In this document: positions 38,399 to 48,400 of the stretch, in pieces
How the letters are laid out: every line of letters begins with the position of its first letter
How positions within the stretch are numbered: the stretch's first letter is position 1
Assembly (NCBI RefSeq): GCF_020010925.1
Contig: NZ_JAGJBZ010000002.1
Coordinates: 3,782,001-3,846,000 of the forward strand
Origin: Streptomyces griseiscabiei
Lineage (GTDB): Bacteria > Actinomycetota > Actinomycetes > Streptomycetales > Streptomycetaceae
Direction: 5' to 3'
DNA length: 64,000 nucleotides
Notes under the pieces: model-generated
Told to the model about the DNA's origin: nothing
Database searches by the model: none
Seen by the model: only the letters and a program-made list of their open reading frames with translations
Program-made: the position numbers and the translations under genes

Positions 38399-39235
38399 TC
38401 ACCGGCTCTCGTCGACATCGGTTTCGGCCGGGCCGTCGCGGAGTACGCCTCGTACCTGGTCCAGTGTCACTGCTTCCGGATCGAATTCGGCCAGCCACCA
38501 GGTGGCGCCCGCCTTGATGTAGGGCGTCGGGTCGGTGCCGGGCGGGAGAGGGACGGCGATGTCGTACGGGGTCGTTTCCTGCCGGCGGAGATCGGTCAGG
38601 GTGGTGACGACGTCGGCGAGTTGGTCCGGGTGTTCGAGGTTGACCGGGAAGAACCCGTCATACCGGGAGGCGCGGCGCATCGGTTTGGCCTTGCCGGGAA
38701 AGCCCGCGGCCCACACGGGCACGCCGGGCCGCTGAACCGGTCGTGGAAGGAAAGTGACGCCGTCCACGGTGTAGTGCGGGCCGTGGTGACGCACCGGTTG
38801 GCCGGACCACGCGGCGGTGAGGATCTCCAGTGACTCGTCGAGCATCTGGCCCCGGAGCCGGTCGTCGAGTTCCTCGCCGGTCGTGCTCAGTTCGCCGGCG
38901 AAGCGATCGCTGCCGAGACCGACGCCGAGTGTGAGGCGGCCGTTGCCGAGCCGGTCCAGAGTCGCGGTTTCCCTGGCGACCTTGGTCGGCCGGCGGCGGG
39001 CGAGGGGGGTGACCATGGGGCCGAACCGGAGGCGCTCGGTCACGGTGGCGATCGCTGCCAGCGTGATCCAGGGGTCGGCCACCCGCGAGACCGGCTCTCG
39101 CCAGCGCAGGTGGTCCCATACGAACAGGCCGTCCCACCCCGCCTCCTCGGCCTCGGCGGCCAGCCGCGCGACCGCCACCGGGTCGGCGAGATCGTTGAAG
39201 AGCGGCAGCCAGAGTGCCGAACGCAACCGGGTCAT
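38399..39235 (-). CDS. LLM-class F420-dependent oxidoreductase
   Basis: A 278-residue luciferase-like (beta/alpha)8 protein. AEEAGWDGLFVWDHL near residues 28-42 and the GRLTLGVGLGSD segment are typical of F420-dependent LLM enzymes; LPRPVQRPGVPVWAAGFPGKA follows. Its ATG overlaps the stop of the alpha/beta hydrolase (ATGA), so it is the last gene of a LysR-hydrolase-LLM unit. The substrate is unknown. Confidence 0.88.
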   Translation of the reverse strand: MTRLRSALWLPLFNDLADPVAVARLAAEAEEAGWDGLFVWDHLRWREPVSRVADPWITLAAIATVTERLRFGPMVTPLARRRPTKVARETATLDRLGNGRLTLGVGLGSDRFAGELSTTGEELDDRLRGQMLDESLEILTAAWSGQPVRHHGPHYTVDGVTFLPRPVQRPGVPVWAAGFPGKAKPMRRASRYDGFFPVNLEHPDQLADVVTTLTDLRRQETTPYDIAVPLPPGTDPTPYIKAGATWWLAEFDPEAVTLDQVRGVLRDGPAETDVDESR

Positions 39236-40089
39236 CGTCGTCCCTTTTCCGTGTGCTGGAGCAGAGCCGGGACGAAGTCGTCCCACAGCGGCCTCGGCAG
39301 GTCGTGCCCGGCCCCTTCCAGGATCAGCAACTCGGCGCCAGGAACCGCGTCGCGCAGCGCATGACCGTGGGGGAGCGGGAGAACCGGGTCGTGGTCACCG
39401 TGCACCACGAGGGTCGGTGCCTTGAGAGATCCGAAATCGCGGGACGACCCCTCGAAGGTCATCGCGTAGTGGTTGACGAGGGTGGACGCGATGTGGCGGG
39501 TTCGGGCCACGTCCCGCTCGACCAGCGCGCGCGTGGCGGTCTCGTCGAAGTAGGGCGAGCCGCCCGAGCAGGCCTTCGCCGAGGCGACGACGTAGTCCAC
39601 CACCGCGTCGGAATCGGCGGGGTCCGGCTCGGCCGGGATGCCGTCGGCGAGCTGCTCCGACGGCGACGGGAGGCCGTCCGCGCCCGTGGATGTGGAGACG
39701 AACGTCAGCGACTCCACCCGGTCGGGATGGTCCACACCGAGGATGAGCCCGATGCCGCCCGACATGGACCGGCATACGACATGCGCGCGTTCGACGTGCA
39801 GGGCGTCCAGGACTCCGAGCGCGTCTCTCGCCAGGTCGGTGTACGCGTAGCCGGGCCGTCCGGGCGGATAGCTGGTGGATCTGCCGGTGTCCCGGTTGTC
39901 ATAGCGGATCACGAACCGACCGCCGTGCGCGATGCGTTCGCACAGGTCGGTCTCCCACCACAGCATCGAGGCGGTCGCACCGTCGATGAGCAGGACGGCG
40001 GGGTTCGCGGGGTCGCCGAAGGTCTCGACGCACAGCTCGACATCGTTGATCTCGACGAGCTGCTCGCCGTTCGAAGGATGAGAGGTCAT
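39232..40089 (-). CDS. Alpha/beta hydrolase
   Basis: A 285-residue hydrolase. The strand-loop RYDNRDTGRST and the nucleophile elbow CRSMSGGIG (Ser in SMSGG, first Gly of GxSxG replaced by Ser) are visible, with VHGDHDPVLPL holding the acid and GAGHDLP the His. The overall pattern resembles the aclacinomycin methylesterase/3-oxoadipate lactonase group. ATG 40089 was preferred; GTG 40107 is possible. It lies downstream of a LysR gene in the same direction, with palindromes between them. Confidence 0.85.
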   Translation of the reverse strand: MTSHPSNGEQLVEINDVELCVETFGDPANPAVLLIDGATASMLWWETDLCERIAHGGRFVIRYDNRDTGRSTSYPPGRPGYAYTDLARDALGVLDALHVERAHVVCRSMSGGIGLILGVDHPDRVESLTFVSTSTGADGLPSPSEQLADGIPAEPDPADSDAVVDYVVASAKACSGGSPYFDETATRALVERDVARTRHIASTLVNHYAMTFEGSSRDFGSLKAPTLVVHGDHDPVLPLPHGHALRDAVPGAELLILEGAGHDLPRPLWDDFVPALLQHTEKGRR

Positions 40090-40120
40090 GAACAGCACGC
40101 TAGACACTCTGATGAATCAC

Positions 40121-40162
40121 GAAAAGCGATATTTTCTTATCAAGTCAATCGCTCTGAGCGAT
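40121..40162. promoter_or_regulatory. Candidate LysR operator/promoter region
   Basis: In an unusually AT-rich 95-base gap, two inverted repeats are seen: GAAAA-N6-TTTTC (40121-40136) and ATCGCT-ctg-AGCGAT (40148-40162). They lie just upstream of the hydrolase start, where a LysR regulator would act. Confidence 0.45.
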
Positions 40163-40183
40163 GATTACGTGCCCTGATCGATG

Positions 40184-41077
40184 TCACATCTGGTCCACCA
40201 GTTCTTCGGCCACTTCGCGTGCGACGTCGATGGCTCGGGCGGCGAGCGGTGACTGAGTGCGTCCGGCCGGCCAGTACAGGTACCACGTGCTGACGGGCGA
40301 TGGCTCCAGCCGGTGAATGCTGAGCCGGTCATCGGACCAGGCCTCGGATCCGTGGAGGGCGAGTGCCGGCAGTACCGCCGAGCCGATGCCCGCCCGCACC
40401 ATCGACACGATGGACTCGTGACCGGCGGTTCGAAAAGCGATCCGAGGCCGCGCGCCACCGTCGGCCAGCGTCCGCTCCAGCCACCTCTGGTGAAGGGTGG
40501 AGGGCCAGGCGACCATCGGCGCACCGTCGAGCAGCTCTACCGGTACGGGCCCGACGGGGAACGCGCCGGCATGCGCCACCAGGAGATACGGCTCGTCGAG
40601 CAACACGACATGCTCGACGTCGCCTTCGAGCCGACCGTAGTGGAACAACAGGTCACGATCTCCGATCTGCGGATTCTCCGGTTGCACCTCGGACAGCCTG
40701 ATGTCGCAGCCGGGATGCTCGCTCAGCAGCCGACGAACGACCGCCGGCAGGATCGTGTTGGTCGCGCCCTGGAAGGTACCGATGTCGATCCGGCCGCTGC
40801 CCGCCCTGAAACGATCGACGGCGTCGCTCAGCGCTCCCGCCTTCGTGAGCAGATCGCGGCCGTAGGCCAGGACGATCTCGCCGAGAGGGGTGATCCGCAC
40901 CCGCCTGGGGCCCCCGGGCCTGTCGAAGACGGCACCGCCAACGGCCTTCTCCAGCGCGGCGATCTGCTGACTCACCGACGATTGCGTGTAACCGAGTCGG
41001 CCCGCCGCTCCCCCGAACGTTCCCTCGTCGGCGATGGCGGCCATGGTCCTCAGGTGGCGCAGTTCGACGTCAGTCAT
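40184..41077 (-). CDS. LysR-family transcriptional regulator
   Basis: A 297-residue LysR protein. The N-terminal helix-turn-helix is complete (LRHLRTMAAIADEGTFGGAA, GYTQSSVSQQIAALEKAVGG), followed by RVRITPLGE and a periplasmic-binding-like effector domain. ATG 41077 places the helix-turn-helix at residue about 5, as usual. It is encoded upstream of and codirectional with the hydrolase and LLM genes, rather than divergently as for many LysR pairs. Confidence 0.92.
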   Translation of the reverse strand: MTDVELRHLRTMAAIADEGTFGGAAGRLGYTQSSVSQQIAALEKAVGGAVFDRPGGPRRVRITPLGEIVLAYGRDLLTKAGALSDAVDRFRAGSGRIDIGTFQGATNTILPAVVRRLLSEHPGCDIRLSEVQPENPQIGDRDLLFHYGRLEGDVEHVVLLDEPYLLVAHAGAFPVGPVPVELLDGAPMVAWPSTLHQRWLERTLADGGARPRIAFRTAGHESIVSMVRAGIGSAVLPALALHGSEAWSDDRLSIHRLEPSPVSTWYLYWPAGRTQSPLAARAIDVAREVAEELVDQM

Positions 41078-41308
41078 GACATCCACTATGACGACCCGCG
41101 GAACTCCCACTCCGCATACGACCGTGTCCGATCGCCGGATGCCCCACCTTCGGCCGGACCTGCGGGTGGGGCGGACCGGGAACGAGTTCGTCAACCTGGG
41201 GCAGTTGCTGCGTGCGTGCCGCAGTGCAGATCCTTGATCCGCACGTTCGGAGCGCTTTGTTAGTCTCGGCAGCGTGATCAGTTCCTCACTGCCGGGTCAC
41301 GGCACACC

Positions 41309-42484
41309 GTGAGCGTCGTCGACTCCTTTCCGCTGGGTGGCGCGACCACGCTCGCCGAGCTCGCGCGAGATCCGCATCCGCGCCTGGCGCTGCTGCGTAC
41401 GCAGGAGCCGGTCTCCTGGATCCCCGCACTGGACGGCTGGCTGGTGACCCGCCGTGATCTCGCGCTGAGCGTGATGCGGGACGCCGAGACCTTCACCGTC
41501 GACGACCCCCGGTTCTCCACGGCACAAGTCGTCGGCCCCAGCATGCTGTCCCTCGACGGCGACCACCACACCCGGCACCGCGAACCCTTCACCGCCCCCT
41601 TCCGCCCCCGCGCCGTGCGGGACGGGTTCGCCGCGTTCATCGAGCGGGAGACGGACCGGCTCGTCACCACACTGGAGTCGGCGGGCGCCGCCGAGCTGCG
41701 ACGGGCCTTCGCCGGCCCCCTCGCAGTCGCGGTCGTGACCGAGGCACTGGGGCTGGTCGGCGCCACCGGGGACACGGTGCTCGCCTGGTACGACTCCATC
41801 GTTCTGTCGGTCTCGGACATCACCGCCGGCCACGAGGCAGGACCCGCGGGTGCGGCGGCGTACACGCAGCTACGACGTGCGGTGGAAGCCACCGTCGCCG
41901 ACCGGAATTCTTCGTCACTCCTTGTCTCGGCCGCCGGGCGGCTGACCGTGCCCGAGGTGGCATCCAATGCGGCGGTGCTGATGTTCGGCGGCATAGAGAC
42001 CACCGAGGCGATGATCACCAACGCGCTGCTGCACCTGCTGAGACACCCTGACCAACTCGCACTGGTCCGGGCCGACGTCGATCTGCTGGACGCCGCGATC
42101 GAGGAATCACTGCGCCTCGAACCCGGCGCCGCGGTCGTGGACCGCTACGCCACCCGGGACACGGTCCTGGGGCCGGCCGCGATCCACCGCGGTGACCTCG
42201 TCACCGTCTCCCTGACGGGAGCCAACCGCGACCCGGCCGTCTTCCCCGACCCCGACCGCTTCGACGTGCGCCGCGAGAACGCTCGTCTCCAACTGGCCTT
42301 CGCACACGGCCCGCACTACTGCCTCGCCGCACATCTGGCCCGCCTCGAAACCCGCATCGCGCTACAGCACCTCCTCGAACGCCTCCCCGCCCTGCGCCTC
42401 GACCCCGACCGCCCCGCGGCCCCGTACGGCCTGGTCTTCCGCAAGCCCACCACCCTCCATGTGCTGTGGGACAGGGCCACCTGA
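41309..42484 (+). CDS. Cytochrome P450
   Basis: A 391-residue soluble P450. The I-helix motif is FGGIETT (usually AGxDTT), the K-helix ExxR is EESLR, and the haem-binding segment is FAHGPHYCLAAHLAR with the ligand Cys. GTG 41309 gives the typical short N-terminus. It diverges from the LysR operon and stands alone; no ferredoxin gene is near. Whether it acts on the polyketide is unknown: the expected concanamycin route needs no obvious P450 at this point. Confidence 0.93.
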   Translation: MSVVDSFPLGGATTLAELARDPHPRLALLRTQEPVSWIPALDGWLVTRRDLALSVMRDAETFTVDDPRFSTAQVVGPSMLSLDGDHHTRHREPFTAPFRPRAVRDGFAAFIERETDRLVTTLESAGAAELRRAFAGPLAVAVVTEALGLVGATGDTVLAWYDSIVLSVSDITAGHEAGPAGAAAYTQLRRAVEATVADRNSSSLLVSAAGRLTVPEVASNAAVLMFGGIETTEAMITNALLHLLRHPDQLALVRADVDLLDAAIEESLRLEPGAAVVDRYATRDTVLGPAAIHRGDLVTVSLTGANRDPAVFPDPDRFDVRRENARLQLAFAHGPHYCLAAHLARLETRIALQHLLERLPALRLDPDRPAAPYGLVFRKPTTLHVLWDRAT

Positions 42485-42798
42485 CCGGACTGGCGCGGCG
42501 GGGATTGGCCGCGTGGCCGCAGAGGCGTTCGGCTTCGGTGATCCTCGCTCTGAGGTTGCCGCAGATCTTTTCCAGGCGGGGCTTCTCGTCCCTGGCCACG
42601 ATCGGGACCGGGCAGCGAACACAGGCGTGTTGATGGATGCAGTCGGTTCCGTAGGAGCGCCCGCACTCGCCCCAGAGCCAGCTTCCTCCGCTCGAAGTGA
42701 GATCGGCCCCGAGCGACAACTGGTGCCAGGTTCCGCCGACAAAGCCACCGTGCCCACGACGAAGGCCCTGACCGGTGATAGGGCTCTCTTGTGCCCGA
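42485..42798. other. Non-coding gap
   Basis: About 310 bases between the P450 stop and a decayed small gene. Nothing supported was seen. Confidence 0.4.
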
Positions 42799-43064
42799 CT
42801 ACACCTCGTTGAAGCCACGCGACGCGTCGTAGATGTCAGCCTCGATGACGACCACGAAGAGGCTCGTCACGACGTAGTGGACCATTACCTGGTCTTCCCA
42901 GGCCGCGCGTGTCACAGCGTCGCTCGTGTAGGCGAGGTGACTGTCGGCGCCTTCGGGCTCGGCTGCGATCCTGGCAACGAGACGCAGGAACTTTCCCGGT
43001 CCGCGGCCGGCATGTAGTCACGGAACCGGACAACCTTCTCGGTGAACTGCACGCGTCTCTTCAT
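42799..43064 (-). pseudogene. Decayed small gene (about 88 residues), one base missing
   Basis: From ATG 43064 the frame reads MKRRVQFTEKVVRFRDYMPAADR, then a one-base deletion moves the plausible continuation (GKFLRLVARIAAEPEGAD, AWEDQVMVHYVV, VVVIEADIYDAS) to another frame ending at TAG 42799-42801. The rejoined product has good codon use but no upstream start is available in the second frame because TGA precedes it. The family is not recognised; the size and basic start could suit a small toxin-like protein, but this is a guess. Confidence 0.4.
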
Positions 43065-43120
43065 CGAAGCAGGATTCTACGGACACGGTGAGGTCCCCTG
43101 CTGGGAACATCGGCCGGGGC

Positions 43121-43297
43121 CTACTCGCCCACAGGTAGCTCAGAGGGCGGTTTTCTCCCGGAGGTCGGAAACGAGGCCAGATTGTCGAACTCCAGGATGG
43201 TGCGGCAACGGCCGCACGTGTACTCGATGCCGCCGTTGCCTAGCTTCACGGCGTCCGTGTCGTCGTCGCAGCAGACCGGCGCTCTGCAACTGAGCAC
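43121..43297 (-). CDS. Small Cys-rich protein, possible zinc ribbon
   Basis: A 58-residue frame from GTG 43297 to TAG 43121. It contains CRAPVCC near the start and YTCGRCRTILEF after a 20-residue spacer, a spacing that could form a zinc ribbon. A TAG lies 15 bases upstream in frame, so the start is constrained. No strong ribosome site was seen. A 12-bp tandem repeat (CTGTGCCTAGTT, 43304-43327) lies directly upstream. Confidence 0.4.
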   Translation of the reverse strand: MLSCRAPVCCDDDTDAVKLGNGGIEYTCGRCRTILEFDNLASFPTSGRKPPSELPVGE

Positions 43298-43511
43298 GTT
43301 TGTCTGTGCCTAGTTCTGTGCCTAGTTGAGCACCTCTCAAGTACGCCGACAGGGGGCTGTTGCCTGAAGATCCGGGCGAGGCCGAGCACCCCGAGGCCGC
43401 GTCGCGTACCGGCGCGACGGCTGCCTGGGACGGCAGGCCTTGCCGGGTAGCCGCAGCTGAGACAACGCTCCACTCGGCGACAGCCCGCTGCGGGGCTCGT
43501 AGGATGCCTGA

Positions 43512-43802
43512 ATGCCTGAGCCGTTACGGATGAGCCGCCGCACATGGGTTGCCGCGTGGGCGGTGCTGTGCGTGGCCGGTATCGCTGCCACCGCCGCACT
43601 GAACGCCTTTCCGGCGCCTGACCCGCGGCCCGAGAAGCCGGTCAGCGCCGAGTGTGCCGAGCACATCGCGGATATCGAGGCGCAGTTGGCGAAGGCCAGG
43701 AAGAAGGGCAACGACGACGGCGTGCTGGCCTTCGCGCGGAGCCGGGGCCGCGCGGAGGACTGCAATGATGCAATTCTCGACCACTTCAACGGCGACCGGT
43801 GA
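43512..43802 (+). CDS. Small membrane-anchored or secreted hypothetical protein
   Basis: A 96-residue protein. After SRR there is one hydrophobic stretch (residues about 12-32, WVAAWAVLCVAGIAATAAL) followed by a proline-rich linker, then a charged helical region with two Cys (SAECAEH, AEDCND) that could form a disulphide. This suits an N-terminal anchor or signal with an extracytoplasmic domain. ATG 43512 has AGGA seven bases upstream. The family is not recognised. Confidence 0.6.
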   Translation: MPEPLRMSRRTWVAAWAVLCVAGIAATAALNAFPAPDPRPEKPVSAECAEHIADIEAQLAKARKKGNDDGVLAFARSRGRAEDCNDAILDHFNGDR

Positions 43803-43823
43803 GCCGCCGTACCGGTCTCGCCG

Positions 43824-44534
43824 TCATCGCGGGTCTACCCTGTCGTCCTGCTCGCTGTCCGACTGACCGTGTACGGAGAGTTCCGGGCCCCGTAGCTGCA
43901 TACGAGCGCGAGCGCCGCACCGCCGGCCGGTGAGCCACGGCGGACAGACGGTAACGCGAGACACCCAGTCGCTCGGCTCGCTTGTCGGGATGTTGGTGTC
44001 CGGGCCGTCGAGCGACCGGTCAAGGGTTGTACGACGTTGCCGGATGGCGGACGCGGGATGCCGGACGAGGTCATGATCAGTCATGCGGTCGGGGAAGGCT
44101 CGGTCCGGCCGGGGCGAGGGGCGGGGCCTGTGCCCCCGCGGCTTCCTGTCAACCTGATGTAGCAGTGCGTACGAGCCGCTACGAAGTACCTGGTCGGTCG
44201 CCAGCCCCTGCGGGGTGCGGTTCAGGACGGTCTCCAGATTGTGCCCGTCCAACAGTTCCAACACCAAGAACGGCTGCCCCTGATGGGTGCTCACGTCATG
44301 GACCGCGGCGATCGCGGGACGACTGAGCCGCGCGGCGGCCTTGCCCTCCCGCCGGAAGCGGGCCAGCGCCTCCTTGTCGGGGAACGGGCCGGGCCGCAGC
44401 AGTTTGATTGCCACCGGCCGTTCCAACTGCAGGTCCAGACCGCGCCAGACCGCGCCCATTCCGCCGCTGCCCAGCTGTTCCTCCAGCCGGTACCGGTCCG
44501 TCAACTCTGCTCCCGATCCCATCGGTTGGATCAT
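43824..44534 (-). pseudogene. Truncated Ser/Thr protein kinase (N-lobe only)
   Basis: ATG 44534 begins a Pkn-type kinase: RYRLEEQLGSGGMGAVW is the glycine loop, VAIKLLRP holds the ATP Lys, and FLVLELLDGHNLETVL is the hinge region. Homology stops near residue 130; the catalytic HRD, DFG and the rest are absent and replaced by about 100 residues of Arg/Pro-rich frame that looks non-coding. It is therefore a kinase fragment, probably cut by a rearrangement near 44140. Its start overlaps the stop of a small upstream gene (ATGA). Confidence 0.7.
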
Positions 44535-44671
44535 GGCGTCACGCCTTGAGGGTGCGGCGGCCGTGACTGTTGTGCGAGCTGTCTCACGACGGTGCTCTTC
44601 TTCGGCCGATGAGGCACGGCCTTGGTCTCGTCGAAGGGGAGCAAGCTGCGTTTCTTGATAATGTCTGTCAT
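44531..44671 (-). CDS. Putative 46-residue peptide coupled to the kinase
   Basis: From ATG 44671 a basic 46-residue peptide (begins MTDIIKKRSLLPFDETKA) whose TGA overlaps the kinase ATG. The 5' part and upstream region are AT-rich for this genome, and GAGAAAAGA lies just before the start. The tight overlap argues that it is real and cotranslated. No family is recognised; a kinase regulator or substrate is conceivable. Confidence 0.4.
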   Translation of the reverse strand: MTDIIKKRSLLPFDETKAVPHRPKKSTVVRQLAQQSRPPHPQGVTP

Positions 44672-45191
44672 TCTTTTCTCATCCCTGACCGGCCCGTGAT
44701 TGTTTGACGTCGCAGGCCGACTGGATTCGGTTGATGGCGGAATGAGACCTGTGCGCATTGCGGGCTCTGCCGCCTTCCGGTATTCCGCACCAGTCCGCGG
44801 GGCGGACGAAAATATAGACCAACTTCCAGGCTCACGCGAAACCACGATCTAGGCCACTGATCTGCACTTTTGACATAACGGACGACAGGACCCAACGGTT
44901 GCGGCCCAGGAAATCCGACGGCGGTAGGGGTGTGCGGTGTCGTGGTCTGGATCCGCGCCGGCTTCCTTCGAGGACCCATGCACGGAAGGCGCCGGAACCG
45001 ACGGCGCGCCCGCACGGAGCCGGCACTCGGAATCAGCTTTCCAGCCTCACCCTTGTGGGTGGCAAGCCGCAGGCGAGAACTGGGGGCGTACTTCAAGTCG
45101 ACGTATTCGCGGAGCTTGCCGCAGACGTGGGCCGATGATCGTCATTACGGACGCCGAGGGTGGGTAGCCGCTCGGTCATCCGCCAGGGCTG
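44672..45191. other. Gap without supported genes between kinase fragment and IS21 remnant
   Basis: About 520 bases of mixed composition with an AT-richer stretch near 44670-44880. Short open frames lack homology. It lies at the junction of two truncated genes and is likely rearranged DNA. Confidence 0.4.
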
Positions 45192-45493
45192 ATGCGTTCT
45201 CACTCGGTGCCGTGGGAGCTGATCGGCCGCAAGGTCGGTGTCCGCTCCACCGCCACGATGGTCCAGGTCTGCCACGACGGTCGGCTCGTCAAGACTCACA
45301 CCACACTTGGCCAGGGAAAGCGCACCGACAAGAGCCACTGTCCGCCGGAGGAGATCGCTTTCCGGATGCGCACGCCGGTCTGGTGCCGCAGCCAGGCGTT
45401 CGAGGTCGGTGACGCCTGCCGCAAGGTCGTCGACCAGCTGATGGAGGTCTATGTGCTCCATCGACTCCGCGCTGCCCACGACGTCATGCTCAT
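45192..45493 (+). pseudogene. IS21-type transposase (IstA) C-terminal fragment
   Basis: About 100 residues (VPWELIGRKVGVRSTATMVQV, PEEIAFRMRTPVWCRSQA, LMEVYVLHRLRAAHDV) match the C-terminal Mu/IstA region. The catalytic DDE core and the partner IstB are missing. The similarity ends where the convergent protease-STAND gene ends (45490), so this gene may have been cut during insertion of that block. Confidence 0.65.
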
Positions 45494-48400
45494 CCTCGGT
45501 GATCGCGCAGCCAGTCCGGTACGCCGCCGGTCAGTTCGCGGACGAGATCGGCCACAGTGGGATCAGCCTGGTACGCGTCGACCAGCGCCGCCGCCAGACG
45601 TAGACCCGTCTCCCGGTCCTCGGCCTCCTGGGCTCTGCCCAGTCCTTCCAGCAGCGGCCGTACGCTCTCCCGCGGGCGCAGTGCCGCCAGCACCATGCCG
45701 TGGAGCAGCAGGGCCTCCACCTCCTCGTAGGCGAAGGCTCCGGCGTCGTCGGTGGCGAGTTCCCTGCGGAGTGCGAGGGATCGCGCCGCGAACGGTTCAG
45801 CTTCGGCCGCCCGCCCCTGTTCCAGGAGTACCGCCGCGTGGTTGCGGGACGCGTCGGCCAGCGCGCTCCGCGTCCCGGGGCCGCCGTGCGCGTGCAGGTC
45901 CTCCAGTGCGTCGACGGCGCCGCGTCCCACCTCCACGGCCTGCCGGTCGTGACCGCACTCCGAGAGGGCGACGGCCCAGCCGTCGGCGGCCCGGGCCCAG
46001 GCGAAGCCATGAGTGCGCGGCGCGGCCGGTCGCAGCGCGCCGTAGAGTTCGACGGCTTCCCGGGAGCGCTGCTCCGCCTCCTCCCAGCGGCCGAGAGGCC
46101 CCAGACAGCGGGCTAGACAGTGCAGTGTGGCGGCACGGTCACCGGCGTAGGGGTCGGCCGGCCCCGTGGCCAGGCCTTCGTATGCCCGGTGAGCCTCGCC
46201 CGCGTCGTGGAGGGCGCGTTCGTAGGAGCCGGTGTCCACCAGGAGATCGGCGCGGGTCGCCAACGCGGCGGCGAGCGGGCGCACATGGGCATCGGGGTAC
46301 CGGCTGGCCAGTCGGCGGTAGTGGACGACCGCCCGGTCGACCGCGTCGATGGCGGCGTCGTACTCGGCCAGTTCCGCGAGGCACACGGCTTGGGCCAGCA
46401 GCGCGGCGGCGTTCTCGTCCTCATGGGCCGACACCGTCCGTGCGGGAAGTTCCGCGTAGATGGCGACGGATTCGGCGCTCGCCTCAGCGGCGTCCACGAC
46501 CTGTCCGAGGCTGGACAGGTGGTGGGCGTATCCGGTGAGGGCCACCGCGAGCGCGGCGCGGGAGACGGGTCCGTCGGCCAGTTCGCGCCGTAGGGCGACC
46601 GCGCGCTCGGCGGATGCCAACGCGTCCTGGCGACGGCTCTGCAGATGGAGCTGGTGGGCGTACCCCTCGTGCGCGGTGGCCAGATCGTGCGCGTAGCGGC
46701 CGGGTTCTCGACCGGCGATGCCCTCGTAGAGCCGTACCGCCATCGCGCCGCGCTCCAGTGCCTCGTCGTGCATGCGAACGGCGGTCAGCCAGTGGGCGTG
46801 GTCGTTGAAGGCGGCGGCCAGCCGCGCCCAGGCGGTGTGGTCCGGCTGTTCACCGAGTGTCTCTCCGGCCAGGGTGACCAGCGTCCCGGCGAGTTCGGCT
46901 CCCCACTCCGACAGGTTGCGGGAGTGCGCGGGCAGCCTGGTGAACATGGTCCGCAGGAGCGTGCCGTCGTCGGGGTGGTCGCGCAGGACCTCGGCGAGGG
47001 CGGTGTGCAGGGGGCCGGGTTCCGGTCCGCCGCTGGTTGCCGCGGTCACGGCCGGTCCGGCGAGCCGCTGAGGGTGGCGGACCACGACGGAGTGCAGGGG
47101 TCCGCCGAGCCGGTCGTGCCGAGGGGCTGCCCGGGCGGCCACCCGTAGAGCGTCGGTGGCCTGGGCGGGCGGCGCCGTGGCGAGCAGTTCGTCCAGCAGC
47201 TCCGGGCGATGCCCGACGGCGAGTCCTACGAGGTGCTCCCCGATGCGGTCGGGGCGCAGTGGCCCCCAGAAGGTGTTCGGGTCGGGATAGAGGGTGGCGA
47301 GCCAGTCCGCGGCGGGGCCGACGGGACCGGGTGGGGTACCGGTGTCGGTGACGTCCGGTGTCCCGGGCGTGAGGGTGGACAGGCGGGCCAGGATGTTCCG
47401 GGCCTCGTCCCGGTCGGCGGGTGAGCCGCACAGGGTGGCCGCGGCGACCAGCTCTCGCCGGGCGCTCAGGGTCAGGGCCCCCAGCCCGTGGCTGTGTGCG
47501 GTGTGCCGCCAGATCTTCTGCTCATGGCGCAGCAGTACGCCCTCGTACGGTTCGTCCGCCGGGCCGTCCTCGGGGTCGAGCGCCTGCAGCAGCGCGACCA
47601 GGGCCGCCATGTGCAGGTCCAGGGCCCGATGATGACGGGGGTCGCTCAGATCGGGAACCACCAGGGTGCGCAGGACGGCGGGGTCCACGGGCGCCGTGAC
47701 GCCGGGCAGGCCGGTCAGTGCCGCGGCGAGGTTCTCACCGATCTCACGGAAGGCGGTGTCGTCCAGTGGCTCTGTGCCGTCGCCGTAGAGGTCGAGCAGC
47801 TCCATCTCCGTCCCGGGTGGCGGGTCGCGCAGGGGAAGGGCCTCGCTGCACAGGTTCTCCCACCAGTCGCCGGCTTCCTTGTCCCGGGCGAGCAGCAGCA
47901 GCCGCAGAGCCGTGGTGCCGCTGTGTTCGTACCGGTCGACCAGGTCGAGGAGGGTCTGGAGTTGCTCGACCCTCGTTTCGGCGTAGTCGACGACGAGCAG
48001 CAGCGGGGTGCGGGTCTCGGTGGCCAGGGGCAGAAGGTCCGGGGCCGCTGCGGCGGCCAGGAAGCCTGCGCTCCAGTTCCGTAACCGCAGACGGCGGACG
48101 AGTTCCGCGGCAAGCCGGGTCTTGCCCTGACCGCCGGGTCCGGTGACCAGCCGTACGGAGAACCGGCCGGGCTGTTCGCACCAGGCGCCGAGGCGGGCCA
48201 GGACGTCCTCGCGTCCGGTGAACGGTACGACGGTCGCCTCCGGCCTGAGCAGGGAGACGGGGGTGTTGGCCGGTCGGGACGGCTCCCGTTCCAGCAGCGG
48301 CTGGAGTTCGGCCGGTTCGGTGACGGCGTGCGGGAACAGCGCGCGGAAACCGGGGTCGGCCAGGAGTTCCTCGGCCGGTATGGCACGGGCCCTGCCGTGA

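Noticed and set aside
41309..42484. The P450 as a polyketide tailoring enzyme
   Set aside because: It lies outside the cluster beyond unrelated genes, and the inferred product does not clearly need it; kept as a general P450.
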